This document shows positions 1-10,849 of a stretch of 64,000 nucleotides of DNA, piece by piece; position 1 is the stretch's first letter, and each line of letters opens with the position of its first letter. Origin of the DNA: Nymphaea colorata (lineage: Eukaryota > Streptophyta > Magnoliopsida > Nymphaeales > Nymphaeaceae); contig NC_045146.1 of the NCBI RefSeq assembly GCF_008831285.2, forward strand, positions 9,436,972-9,500,971. Reading direction: 5' to 3'. A program made the position numbers and the translations under genes. The notes beneath the pieces were generated by a model. The model did no database searches. It was not told where the DNA came from and saw only the letters and a program-made list of their open reading frames with translations.

Positions 1-2747
1 TTCCAATAAGGACTTGTTTCTTAGATAGAAACAATGAGTTTTTCAAATCTATTCAAATTCCAGATTTCGTAGTAATGAAATCATCAACTCCTTTGGATGA
101 TTCTAGGATGGTTGGTATTTCAAATATGTAAATTTTGATATTCTTAAACCAATTCCTATGAAACATGGTCTGATTTCAACAACATACATACATCTTACGT
201 ATGGGTTTGCTGAAATTAAGTAAAAATGAAATGAAAATAATTTATAATCTTGCACTAGAAAAATCAATAAAAATGGCCCATTTCTTTAAAGACCGGTTTG
301 GAAACATGTTCCAACCTGATTTTAAGGGAGGAATGTAATTTTTGACAAGAAATCAGATACATATATGTACATATATAACAATGTATACATATACGTACTT
401 TACTTTTCAAAATGAAATTTTATCAAGGGACCGCATGACTCATGAATCATGATGATTCATGGCTGGGTTCTTTTATGTAGGAAGATTGAGAACTTGTTTC
501 AAATCTTCCCTACTACCCTTGATTAATTAAATTGAAAGACATGAATCAAAATGACTGTGAATAAGAAAGAAAATAAAACAATACTCAAGCTTATTCATCC
601 ATCATTTCGCCATGCAAGGGTGGATCACATTCATAAAAACGTATCCATCCCTTGTAGGCATTTTCATCATACGTGATGTAGCAAAATCACTCTCTCACCG
701 TGGGATTCTCTCATGGTAGGGAGTTCAAAATGGTATTAAGTTGGTTCCTTTGAAAGGGACGTGGCCTTGGGGCACATTTCAAAATTTGATACTTGGGTTC
801 ATATTTAAGAAAAACCGACATATGCATGCATTATGCATTAACATGTACATTGAAGCGTAGGTTTCCCTTAGCTGGACATCATTCCCAGCCGTAAGCAAAT
901 GAAAATAAACCCTCCCACGAATCGCTGGAATTAAAATAAATCAACAATAAGCTAAAGTAGAAGAGAAGTGAGTTAAGATCACCTACCTTGCGGTCGGTCT
1001 TGATGTTTGTCATTCGTCTTCACTTGTTTTCTAACCCAAGCAATCCTAAGCAAGAATCCAACCGTGGATTCAAGCTTAGTAAAGCTAGAATAAGAAATAG
1101 CTTGCTTGCTGGAATTTGGAGTGGTAAAGAGAGCTTCTCACCATGAAAATCCTAAGTAAGGGTTCACTTAAGCACCCTAACTTAGCAAAATCAATGGGGA
1201 GAATAGAAGAAAGTGAAGAAGAGAATGGGAGAAAAAGGGGAAGGGGGCTTGGACGAACCTCTTCTCTCTTCCTTGGCTTCTCCCTCCTAGCTCCTTGGCT
1301 GCAGCAATTTGATAGAATGCTCCAAAATTTCGTCCTCCCCCTTGGTGGCCAAGGGGAGGTTTATATAGAGGAGGAGGTGGGTTCAACCACCTTCTTAACT
1401 CACCTTGGGAACTTGCTTAAGACCTTGGGGACTTGTAAAATGAGGTAAATAGACTTTAAAGGCTCTAATTGACCATTTCTCAGCCTATTTCCACGAGCTA
1501 GGTGGGCTGGGCTAGGTTTGGTCAACTTGGGTTCAGACCTAGGTGACCATTTTGACCAAAATTTTGGACGAAAATGCCCTTGCACAGGGTTTTGCCCTTA
1601 TTTTGTACTATTTATTTATTTTTTGTTTGAAATCGAGCTTATAAGGTTAAAACCTAGTTACTAAGCTCCAAATGCCATTGAATTATGATAATTAAATTTA
1701 AATTTTAATAAAATTTAAAAATTTTATCAAATTTGGTTCGAAAAGGGTATTTTCGTCCACAACTTGATTGAAAATGGATTTCAACTGAATCAAACTTTCA
1801 CTTGAGAAATTCAATTTAAATTTGGTATTTGATTCATGCATTTGACAAATTCAAATGTTTATTTGCCTTTCATAAACCATTTTAGGCTTTTTAATCTTAA
1901 GTTGACCGTAGAAGGGCAAAATTGTCCAAATTGATCAATTTCGACCAATTGACCAAAGTCAAAGCTCATTTGCAAGTAGTTTGACTTTATTTGAGGTAAT
2001 TTGATAAATTTGGGTCAAGAAAGCTCTTAATTGAGCTAAATTGTACTTTGACTAAGTTTAGTCAAAGTGGGTTTGGTTCGGTCAAAGTCTATTTTCGTCC
2101 ATTAATTGGATCATGAGACAGACTTACGTTTTGATTGTGTTGAGCCCATGGTGACCGAACCTAGCTGGAATTGGCACCACATTTGAGTGCACCCGGGTCA
2201 AACCTACTTGGATTAAGTAGGTTAGGTGAGTTTGACCAGTCTAGTAATTGCTTCCTTGAAAATGATTTTTTTCTTCAAGGAGGACCTGGTTAAAGAAGAG
2301 AGAGAGACATAAATGTCTCTCTTTTCCTAGGTTTCTCCTTTATTTCTTCTTGAAAATGACTTTTCTTCAATTAATTTGAGAGAAAATATTTATTTATTAT
2401 TTTTTTGACATGGAAGGGGCATGGCCCCTGGGGGGGCTCTTGACCACACGGGCTAGGTGGGGCCCACACGTGGGTCCCACGTAGTATTTTAGACTGAATT
2501 AGATCCAATTCTTGGATCTAAGTCAAAATTTGCATTTTACAATTGGATTTGGATTTCAAATGACATTTGCAATTGAATTTGGACTCGTAATCCTGCATTG
2601 GGATTCGTGTATCGGGTTAAATTCACGATTTGAATCTAATTGTTCTTTAGATTCGAAATTGGCTTTGAAATTGCAAATTTTCACAATTCTTTTGTGAAAT
2701 TTTCACATTGCTTCAATTTTGATGTGGAAAAATTTGGGGTGTTAACA
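1..2747 (-). mobile_element. LTR retrotransposon fragment (LTR-like, cut by the window edge)
   Basis: There is no protein-coding stretch with retroelement motifs here. The right edge reads GGGGTGTTAACA on the plus strand, so read on the minus strand the block opens TGTTAACACCCCAAAT, the usual form of a plant LTR 5' end (TG followed by an AACACCCC box). A related terminus, TGTAAACACCCCAAAT, occurs in opposite orientation at 49796. A plausible minus-strand TATA box lies at 1360-1369. The block is rich in TTTGACC/GGTCAAA words and ends in GGATC(T/C)-rich sequence. The other end is not in view, so whether this is a solo LTR or part of a full element is open. The Ty3-like assignment is inference from terminus style and length. 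Confidence 0.5.
1360..1369 (-). promoter_or_regulatory. Possible TATA box in the LTR
   Basis: Minus strand reads CTCTATATAAACC, a good plant TATA box, about 1.4 kb inside the TG terminus at 2747. The orientation agrees with the LTR start at 2747. This rests on sequence form only. Confidence 0.3.
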
Positions 2748-3802
2748 CACGATCATGGCAGTTCTATGCCATACCAATTGGAGGAGAAAAGTTTCAAGAA
2801 ATTAACTTTGCAACTGACCATATGTGTTTCATAAGCAAACTTAGTATTCAGACATTAAACAACAAGGAAGATCTTAATTTATTTAATGAGAACTATCAAT
2901 GTTTCGTGGGCTTAAAACACTATGTTGTGAATGGACTCAACAAAACTGGCAGAAAACTGACATAGGATGAATGATGTCCACCCAATTTTTAGAATAGCCT
3001 ATTCCTGTTACAAACTGAATCTGAAAATCATTTCTATCCTATCTAAAACCAAAAGTATAGTCGAACCAAAGAGCTACAAAGATGGATGCTGTGCAACAAT
3101 GGTCAAAAAGGATATTTCCTTCTAGGATATAAACAAAACAAGTGGAGATGAAGATACCACCTGAAAAGGTTTGTATATCCAACAAAATTCATGAAAATGC
3201 CTCAAACTCCTCTCACAATAGAACGATGATCGCAAAGACAAAAAACTAGTAAAAATACCATTTGCCAGTCAAGATATGAACACGGCTTTTTGCATACAGC
3301 AAGAAGAAGAGGCTTACTTTTCCTTGGATTGGATGGGCAAATCTGATGAGTACACCCAGTAACAACAAACAGCAAGTGTGATGCAGATGCAAATTTATGT
3401 CACACATAGTCTTCTCTGTGGTGGGGGGGAGGGAAGGGAAGAGAGAGAGAGAGAAATAGGTAGAAAGGGTTGACAGGCGTGTTATGGTAGTTACTATTTT
3501 CAACGCCACGCAATCTAACCAGCCAAGATTTTCTCCACTGTCGATGCACAACACAACCATTGAAGATTTGAAGAAGATATGCCAATGGGACCAACAAACG
3601 TTGGAAATTTAGGGATTTCACACTAGCAATACAATCTTGAACCGTGATACACCTCCATGATAAACATCAACACCCATTACCACTGCCAAAATTGGGGATG
3701 CACTCTTGATGGGGAAACTACTCGTCGCAGCCCCCTTTTCTGCACTTGCGATGGTAGGTCTTGCCATTGAACCTTGCAACCCCAACATTCTTCATCATAG
3801 CA
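2748..3802. other. No recognisable gene; flank of the copia insertion
   Basis: No family could be recognised. The minus strand from about 3800 to 3640 carries an open stretch (reading ..SASPILAVVMGVDVYHGG..) that looks gene-like but matches nothing I know. It ends at a stop near 3620 and is directly interrupted by the copia insertion at 3803. A GA/GT purine-rich run lies at 3420-3455. Confidence 0.35.
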
Positions 3803-4039
3803 TGAGAAAATGGGAGAAAACAAAGAAATTTGGAGAGAACACAAACTTTATTGATCCCTTTGAGTAACATATATATAGTACAAAAAATGTTATTGTTTAC
3901 AAGAATTTTAGTAAGTTATCGATACAAAGATAATGCACAGCCATATCCTTCCATATGTATCCTTATCAATTGCTTTCCTTTATACATAGAGAATGTATTC
4001 TATTGATGTGTAACAGCTTTTGATATGTTATTCTTGACA
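3803..4039 (-). repeat. 3' LTR of the copia element
   Basis: Direct repeat of 9117-9357, with scattered substitutions and small indels. It has TG/CA termini on the minus strand and is preceded on that strand by the polypurine tract, which makes it the 3' LTR. It contains a TATATATAGT run on the plus strand. Confidence 0.93.
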
Positions 4040-4051
4040 CTTCCCCCCAAA
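4040..4051 (-). other. Polypurine tract
   Basis: Minus strand TTTGGGGGGAAG immediately before the TG of the 3' LTR: the plus-strand DNA primer of an LTR retrotransposon. Position and composition both fit. Confidence 0.88.
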
Positions 4052-4079
4052 CTGAGGCGTAGAGATTTTTTACACCTAG

Positions 4080-5540
4080 TTTGGATAGCAAATGTTTGAA
4101 TGTCTCTTTGCCTAATGCCTTGGTAAAGAGATCAGCTAGCTGCTCTTTGCTTCTGACATAGCGTGTTCTGGTTTCACCTTGACCGATTTTTTCTCGTACT
4201 ACATGGCAATCTATGTCAATATGCTTAGTGCGCTCGTGAAAAACTGATTGGCTACAATATGTATTACAGCTTGATTATCACAATACAAATTTGCTGGTTG
4301 TGAGTGTTGGATGCCTAAGTCAAATAATAAGTATTTTAACCATACTACCTCACAAACAACATTTGCCATTGCTCAGTATTCTACCTCAGCTAAAGAATGA
4401 GGCACAGTGGACTGTTTCTTTATTTTCCATGATATTAGAGATGCCTCAAGAAGAACACAATAGCCATTGACAGATCTTCATGTTTCATGACAAGCACCCC
4501 AATTTGAATCACAAAAAAAAAACACTTACTTGAAATTTATTTTCTTTGCCCAATAGAATCCCTTGTCCTAGATTCATTTTAATAAATTTGACAAGTCTCA
4601 AGGCAGCTTGACAATGTGATTCCTTCGGTGTATGCATGAAGTCACTCAGTCTTCTATATTTTGTTGGATCCTTCATTTCTTCACTCTGAGTAGTATCTAG
4701 ATCATGCTTCTGTTCCTTGTGAATTTTCACTGGCTTTCTACCTAATAATCTGACCTCATTTATAATGTAGAGTGCATAATTTTGTTGTGAAACATATATT
4801 CCTTTAGATAACTGGGTGATTTCTAGGCCCAAAAAATATTGAAGAGTATGAAGATCTTTCATGGCAGAATTTTTGGCACAAAAAAGACTTAAATTTTTTT
4901 TCATAGAATCATCCATATTATCGACAATGATCAAGTCATCTGCATATACTAAAACAGCCAAAAAAAACTTCTCCTCGTTTAAGAGTAAATAGCATGTAAT
5001 CAACCTTGGATTGTATAAATCCAAATTCTTCAAGCGTCATAGATAACTTGTGAAACCAATTTCTTGGAGACTGCTTAAGACCGTAGAGAGATTGTGAAGC
5101 TTACGTACTAAATTCTCCCCCTTACGGTCGTATCCTTGTGGTACCTGCATATACACTTCCTCAAGAAAATCTCCATGCAGGAAGGCATTATTTACATCCA
5201 TTTGATATAGTAACCAACCTTTTGCAGCAACGATTGACAAAAGGGTTCGAATCGTTGCCATTTTGGCGACTGACGCAAATGTTTCATTGTAATCTAATCA
5301 TTTTTTCTATGAAGAACTTTTTACTACCAGATGAGCCTTGCATCGTTCGATGGAGCCATCAGACCGAAATTTTACTTTGTATACCCATTTGCAAGTGATG
5401 GGTTGGATCCCTTTCGGTAGAGTAGTCAATGTCCATTTTTTATTGTCCCGCAATGCACTAATTTCTAAGTTCTTTGCATCTCGCCACTCTTTAATTTTAC
5501 TTGCCTCTTCATAGGATTCTGCTTCTGAAATTGATGTTAT
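4080..5540 (-). pseudogene. Copia reverse transcriptase and RNase H, broken
   Basis: Read 5' to 3' on the minus strand: the RT start around 5500 (WTLTTLPKG, then CKWVYKVKFRSDGSIER), QMDVNNAFLHGDFLEEVYM near 5190, the polymerase box as VYADDLIIV near 4945, DLHTLQYFLGLEI near 4840, and a C-terminal RNase H part between about 4400 and 4090 with SLAEVEY, VVWLKYLLFDLG and LYCDNQAVIHI. It ends KALGKETFKHLLSKLGV next to the polypurine tract. The YADD catalytic pair is kept, but frame changes near 5035, 5300 and 4510 and internal stops break the reading frame. Confidence 0.85.
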
Positions 5541-5699
5541 AGAGGCTAAAAATAGAGATGTAAAGTTGGAAAGAGGTTACCATGTGCCTTTTACAGGATT
5601 TGCCATCAAGTCACTGTTGATCAATGGTGTCGAAATTAGAGAACAATAATTTTTTTTCATCCAAGTGGATTGCCTTTTTTGACAAGATGATCTTCTAAG

Positions 5700-6855
5700 A
5701 TGTTTAGTTGGTTCAGATTCCAAGGCTTGGTTTGGTTGCATGGTCTCACTATCGGTGTTTTGTATTTCAGGCAAGAGTATATCAGGAGTTGAAACAAGTG
5801 TCTCAACATTGTCAGATATGTTTGTGTTTTCGTTGGGTTCAGCCGTAGGTGATGCTTCATTTTCAAATGATGCTTATTCCAATGGGTCAATCATATTTTT
5901 TTGGGTCATTGGCATAGGCAAAAATAGTCGATCTTTCATCCTCCTTGACTTATTGGAATGGAAAAAATACTTTCATAGAAAACAACATCCCGATTAATGA
6001 AAACTTTCTTGTTTTCTAATCATAGACCTTGTATGCTTTTTTGCCTTCAAGATAACTAATAAAGATGCATTTATGTGCTCTAGTGTTGAATTTCTTTTTG
6101 TTGTGGATATTGTTGGTACCATATCAAAGGGAGCGAAAGACACATAGATGTTCAAAAGATGGTTTTTTTCTAAATAATTTTTCAAATGGAGCGATTTCTC
6201 CCAGGGTAGGTGTAGGAGTACGGTTAATAAGATAAGTGGCGGCTAAAACGCACTCACCCCAAAACTGAATTGGTAAATTTGCTTCAAAATGAAGGGCCCT
6301 TGCTACTTCAAGAAGATAACGATGGCATTTTACCACTCCATTTTGTTGTGGTGTGGCGACACAACTATGTTGATAAATGGTACCTTGTTGATTGAGAAAA
6401 AATTACACTTCATTAGAAAAAAACCCAGTACCATTATCAGATCTCACATTTTTAATGGCGACACCAAATTGATTTTTTATCAAAGCAATTTTTTTTTCAT
6501 AAGATATAATGTTTCATGTTTGTTTCATTAAAAAAATTCTTGTGACGTGAGTGTAATCATCCACAATACTTAGTAAATAATGTGCTTTGGTAAAAGTTAA
6601 GGGTGAATATGGACCCCAAATGTCACAATGAATTAATTCAAAAGGCTTCGAAGTAGAAGCATCACTTAAATCAAATTTTAAACGTGTTTGTTTTGCTTGA
6701 TGACAAGCATCACAACAAATATCTTTATTCAAATAGCAATTCAAGCCTAAATAAGAATTAACTAGCCTAAATAGAGAAGTTGAAGGATGATCAAACCGTC
6801 TATGCCATAGGTCTTGAGGTGAAGTCACGACAAAGCATTTTATAGCTGATGCCAA
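5700..6855 (-). pseudogene. Copia gag-pre-integrase and integrase, broken
   Basis: The gag-pre-integrase zinc-binding part reads DLWHRRFDHPS and CDACHQAKQTRLKF at about 6810-6660. It is followed by the integrase core start FELIHCDIWGPYSP and YLLSIVDDYTHVTRIF, which carries the first catalytic aspartates. The later core (ATYLINRTPTPTLGEIAPFEKLF) is at 6124-6250. The middle (around 6380-6530) is frame-shifted. The region from 6120 to 5700 holds the poorly conserved integrase C-terminus. Confidence 0.82.
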
Positions 6856-6886
6856 TGATTTAAATTCATATAGTCCTCCACTTTCT

Positions 6887-7231
6887 TCACCTTGACCAAT
6901 CGTTGTCCTCGATGCCAGTTACACAACAATTTAGTGTCTTGGTTAGTTGACTAACTGATAACAAATTTACTCTGAAAGAGGGAACATACAAAATATTGTC
7001 AAGTGTAAAAGATGGCAAGTGAACATCATCGGTTTGATGAACAAGGATTACATTTCCATTTGAAAAATTTATGGGTGTATGACAAGTTTTTAGATTTTGG
7101 AGGATTGAGTTGTTGGCACAAATATGTTGACTTGCTTTAGAATCTATTATCCAAGGTATACAATTGGGATTACATGAAGAGATATTACCTTCGAAGTTGA
7201 TTGAGGTAGTTTGATCTTTAACGAGTGACAA
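6887..7231 (-). pseudogene. Copia protease with altered active site
   Basis: The aspartic protease landmark reads WIIDSKASQHIC, where the family has D-S/T-G: the glycine is replaced by lysine. Downstream LDNILYVPSFRVNLLSVSQL is the usual tail of the domain. The loss of D-S-G should abolish proteolysis, so the copy could not have matured its own polyprotein. Confidence 0.82.
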
Positions 7232-7244
7232 GAGTTTCTAGTAC

Positions 7245-8290
7245 TTATGAAGGCACAACTCCCATGTTACCTTGACTACCACTACTTAAAGAACCACAAC
7301 CATCCAAAATATGGAGGTTTGTCACTTTCTGCTTATGTGTTGCAGTTGCAACCATGGAAGACTTGAAGTTGGGGTCATAAAAACGATGACCTAAAGAATA
7401 GCCGATTAGGTTATAATACTTTTCTTTTATATACCCTGTACCATGACAGTAGCTACACATGGGCTGTTCTAACAACTTCCTTTATTTTGTTGAAACCTAA
7501 AGACTTGATCACGAGCTTCTGTCTTACTATTATAATTGCGAGTGATGGCTAGAGCAGCCTCAGAATGTGACGACATGAATTTGTTTCTCGATGTTTTTTT
7601 TTTCCTATAGAACTAAAGCATAAACTTTGTTAATGTTAGACAATGGATCAAGCAGTAAGATTTGACCATGAATTGCTCCATACAAGTCATTTAGCCCCAT
7701 TAAGGATTGGATTACTCCTTCCCTTTGAATATGATGTGAGTAAATCCTCATAGCACCACATGAACAAGGTGGTATGAGAGAAGAAGAGTTAAGTTGATCT
7801 CATAATGCCTTAATTTTTGTAGTACATAGTAACTGATAGAGTTTCTTGTGGAAGTCAACATATACAACTCTGCAGTTGATATATTTTAGGTGCTAAACTA
7901 TGAGTAAACCTGCTTTTCAATTCTTCCCATACATCTTGCGTAGAAGTAGCTAGCAGCAATTTCTTTGCTAATAGAATTTAAAATCCATGAAAGGATCATA
8001 TTATTGCATCTAACTCATAAGACACTATTCTTATCTCTTCTTTTGGCCCTTTGATGGATCCATCTATGAAGCCTACTTTCTTTTTGAATGAAAAAGCCAT
8101 TATCATGGCTCTACTCCAAATGGTATAATTGTCATCGTTTAAGTGCTTGAAATACCAACACACTTTTGGGATTATTAAAATGATGTAAAAAGAAAGAATC
8201 CGTCACCTGAAAATTTTCTGAGTTGCTAATGTGGTCAATGTTCTTCTCTTTCTCTGCCACAGCTCCTTTTTCACTGCTCTTAGAAGAGGA
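7245..8290 (-). pseudogene. Copia gag (capsid and zinc knuckle), broken
   Basis: The minus strand from about 8250 reads DSFFLHHFNNPKSVLVFQAL, then after a frame change DDNYTIWSRAMIMAFSFKKK and VGFIDGSIKGP, the typical N-terminal signature of copia gag. The zinc knuckle at 7465-7420 reads CSYCHGTGYIKEKYY, so the histidine and last cysteine of CX2CX4HX4C are lost. Several stops follow between 8010 and 7480. The start is placed near 8290 because the captured eIF5 segment ends there. Confidence 0.8.
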
Positions 8291-9107
8291 AAGGAGTTTC
8301 AGACGAAGACTGATACCTCCCTGGAGGCTGCACGGCAGCGGATCCAAGAGCAGTTGAGTGCTGTAACTGCTGAGATGGTGATACTGAACACCAAGGAGGC
8401 AAGGAGTCAAAGAAGGAAAAAAAAGCGAAGCATGCCAAGAAATCCGATGCAAAGGCGGAATCACCGGACAAGGAAGCGTGAATAATTGGTTTCAGAGATA
8501 AAGAGCAAGCTGAAGAAGGGCTGCACTTCATGTCAGTTGAACTCCTTCCTTGCATCCCTTGCTAGCGACCATCAGCAGATCATGAACCCGCTGTTTGAGG
8601 CCTTATTCGAAGATGCAGGCAAGGGGTTCGCCAAGACGGTGATCAGCCGAAGGTTTGCCAAGGGATGAGATTTTCCTGGTCAGATCTTGACCGTGCTGGG
8701 AAGAAACGGCTGGGAATACTGCCGATGTGGGACAGCGACAAAAAAGAAGGGAATGGTCAGGTTAATTTATGATTAGCCCAGTAATGGTTCTTCCTGGTCT
8801 GACGTCGGTTCGGATTGAGCGTGAGGTGTTCACAAGTTGAGGCTGAAGCAGCAGCTGCTTGTGGTGGAAGCTAAGGTTGATGTAGTGGAAGGTGGCACTG
8901 CTCAAAAAAGAAGAGTGGCCGAGGTGGGAGGTGAGGCAGGCAAGTTACGGCCGGTGGATCACCTTATTTGCAAGCGAAAGGTAGAGATGAGGATCAGCAA
9001 CTACAAGACGGAAGTTGCTGCTGTGCTTCGGGAGGATGGCTGGCAGCAGTTGATGCTTTTCAGAGCAGTGGAGCAGTTCTGCAACAAATTTAGCCCAGAA
9101 GCGACGA
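8287..9107 (+). pseudogene. eIF5: Captured fragment of a translation initiation factor eIF5 gene, antisense to the host copia element
   Basis: eIF5 is the GTPase-activating protein of eIF2 in start-codon selection. Three blocks match the middle and C-terminal part of plant eIF5, all on the plus strand and in order. Block one (8297-8395) reads TDTSLEAARQRIQEQLSA then VTAEMVILNT. A lysine-rich linker in another frame follows, KKEKKAKHAKKSDAK (8410-8480). Block two (8486-8660) reads LNSFLASLASDHQQI, FEALFEDAGKGFAKTVI. Block three (8999-9103) reads DGWQQLMLFRAVEQFC then NKFSPEA, from the W2 (eIF5C) domain. Blocks two and three adjoin in eIF5 but lie about 350 bp apart here. Frameshifts and stops show decay. 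The fragment stops at the copia primer-binding site. The eIF5 assignment is from memory of the family; a protein search would settle it. Confidence 0.8.
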
Positions 9108-9116
9108 CTGATACCA
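9108..9116 (-). other. Primer-binding site of the copia element
   Basis: Minus strand TGGTATCAG directly after the 5' LTR matches the first nine bases of the usual copia primer site (TGGTATCAGAGC), complementary to the 3' end of initiator methionine tRNA. The match ends exactly where the captured eIF5 sequence begins. Confidence 0.88.
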
Positions 9117-9357
9117 TGAGAAAATGGGAGAAAACAGAGAAAGTTGGAGAGAACGCACACTTTATTCATCCCTTTGAGTAGCATATATATAGTACAAAAA
9201 GAGTTATCGTTTACAATAATTTTGATTAGTTATCGATACAAAGATAGATAATGCACAGCCATATCCTTCCATGTGTATCCTTATCGATTTCTTTCTTTTA
9301 TCCACCGAGAATGTAGCCTGTTGATGTGTAACAGCTTTTGATCCGTTATTCTTGACA
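9117..9357 (-). repeat. 5' LTR of the copia element
   Basis: Direct repeat of 3803-4039 with the same termini; the primer site lies on its inner side, so it is the 5' LTR. The sequence right after it begins TACCA, the presumed target duplication. Confidence 0.93.
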
Positions 9358-10849
9358 TACCACAAGAGGACTCAGATCGTCAACGTTTTACCAGGCCACT
9401 CTCCTTTTGTCATCCACCGGTTTGCCGTCGGCGGTGGTCACGGTGCCGTCGATGAAGGGGGATTTTGTTGCAGTGGCTCCATCTCAATTGTGCTCTAAAC
9501 CTGTAATAGTTTTAAGTTTTAACTATCGGGGTCTCCTGTCGTGCACTGGAGTTCGGATGTGGGATCCGCGTCGTAGGACTGGGGCCAAGCACGCGCCACG
9601 CAACAGATCGGGTCATGCTCTGCATCAAGGGCTCTGCATAAAGAATCGTCAGAATTAGGTGAGAATCGGACAGCGATTCAGGCCCGATTCAACCTACATC
9701 GCCCAATTTTCCGTGTACTAGTTATTCGAACGGACACTTTTGTCAGAAAAGTGGCAGCACAATTAATGCCTCCATTTCTTCGAACCTTCCACAAAACTTT
9801 GGTGACTACTTAATTGGTTTACTTCAAGAGAGAAAGGCGCCTCATCTTATTTGAAATTAAAAAATATGCATTCTAATTTTCGCATATCTTCTTTTTCACA
9901 AAATAAACTATCGCATAAGTTTTCTCAAAATGTTTTTGCTTAGTCTCAGTTAATTGGAAATGAAAAAAAAAGGCGCAGAATGTGAATTTATGTTTTTAAT
10001 CAATCCAATTCAAAAATTATTCTGATTCCGATAAGATTCACCGATTCACACTGTTATGCGAGGCATTCATGTTGTTACGTTTTTATTTCTTTGCCACTAT
10101 CACATTCATCGAAGTGTCAACATTCACAAGGATGACGTAGATGCAACGCAAAAAGTGTGAACTTGTAACACGCTGCTACAAGAATTCCCATGGCTTCAAA
10201 GGTGAAAAATATTGTGGTAGTGCTCGTTCTGGCATAGTCTGTCGCCCTTTGGAAAACTAAATTTTCTAGGAAGTCGACTGTGTCAGTCGTTGTTGGTTCA
10301 ACGTACTTTTTAGGAATTTTTTGTAAATATAAGCAAACTTGTTTTATAGGGAGCATTACTTTTCAAAAGGAGAAAATAAAAATGACGGCTACAGCGAGAG
10401 GCTCCCACGGTCATTACGGTGGCCAATGAGAACATTTATTTCCCCCAGTTTGACTAATATAAATAGCGTGTTAATTGTGTTTTCACTACAGAGGACCTTA
10501 CTTGTGGCATGTGTACACCACTTCACACATCTGTGTCATAAAGTGAGTTTTCTAGAGTATCACCAACTTAGTTTAGTTTACTCAGTTAATAACTTAGTTT
10601 TTGTTCGTGGCCTGAATATTCTTGTTCAGTTACGGTTTCAGTTTTGAGTTGTATTTGGTTTAATTTATTCCTTATATGTCTTGTCTTTAATTAGTTAGGT
10701 TAGTTACATGCTGGTTTTATGTCCAGATGTGTTTAATCAAGTCAAGGAGGTATTTTAGTCGCCTTTTCATGTTGAATTCTCATGTTAAATAGGAGGAGAG
10801 TGGGCAACGTGAAGTGTTCTTCAAGATCTCTCTCTTTTATCCGCAAGGC
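9358..10849. other. No recognisable gene
   Basis: The first 120 bp are GC-richer than their surroundings and read FIDGTVTTADGKPVDD on the minus strand, weakly like another copia gag. A TATAAATA-like box occurs near 10458. The stretch 10340-10840 might be the LTR or leader of the gag relic that follows, but no terminus pair was found. Confidence 0.3.

Larger units (their letters stand above)
3803..9357 (-). mobile_element. Ty1/copia LTR retrotransposon, complete ends, decayed coding region
   Basis: Two near-identical LTRs (237 and 241 bp) open TGTCAAGAATAA and close CATTTTCTCA when read on the minus strand. A primer-binding site (TGGTATCAG, initiator Met tRNA type) follows the 5' LTR at 9108-9116, and a polypurine tract (TTTGGGGGGAAG) precedes the 3' LTR at 4040-4051. 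Flanking 5-mers are TAGCA (3798-3802) and TACCA (9358-9362), a target duplication with one change. Domain order on the minus strand is gag, protease, integrase, reverse transcriptase, RNase H, which defines the copia superfamily. Frameshifts, stops and active-site losses make it non-autonomous. An antisense host eIF5 segment fills the leader between primer site and gag. Confidence 0.95.

Noticed and set aside
3600-3802. Argonaute-like PIWI segment (MGVDVYHGG)
   Set aside because: Only a short resemblance to the GMDVSHG motif; neighbouring residues do not follow the family.
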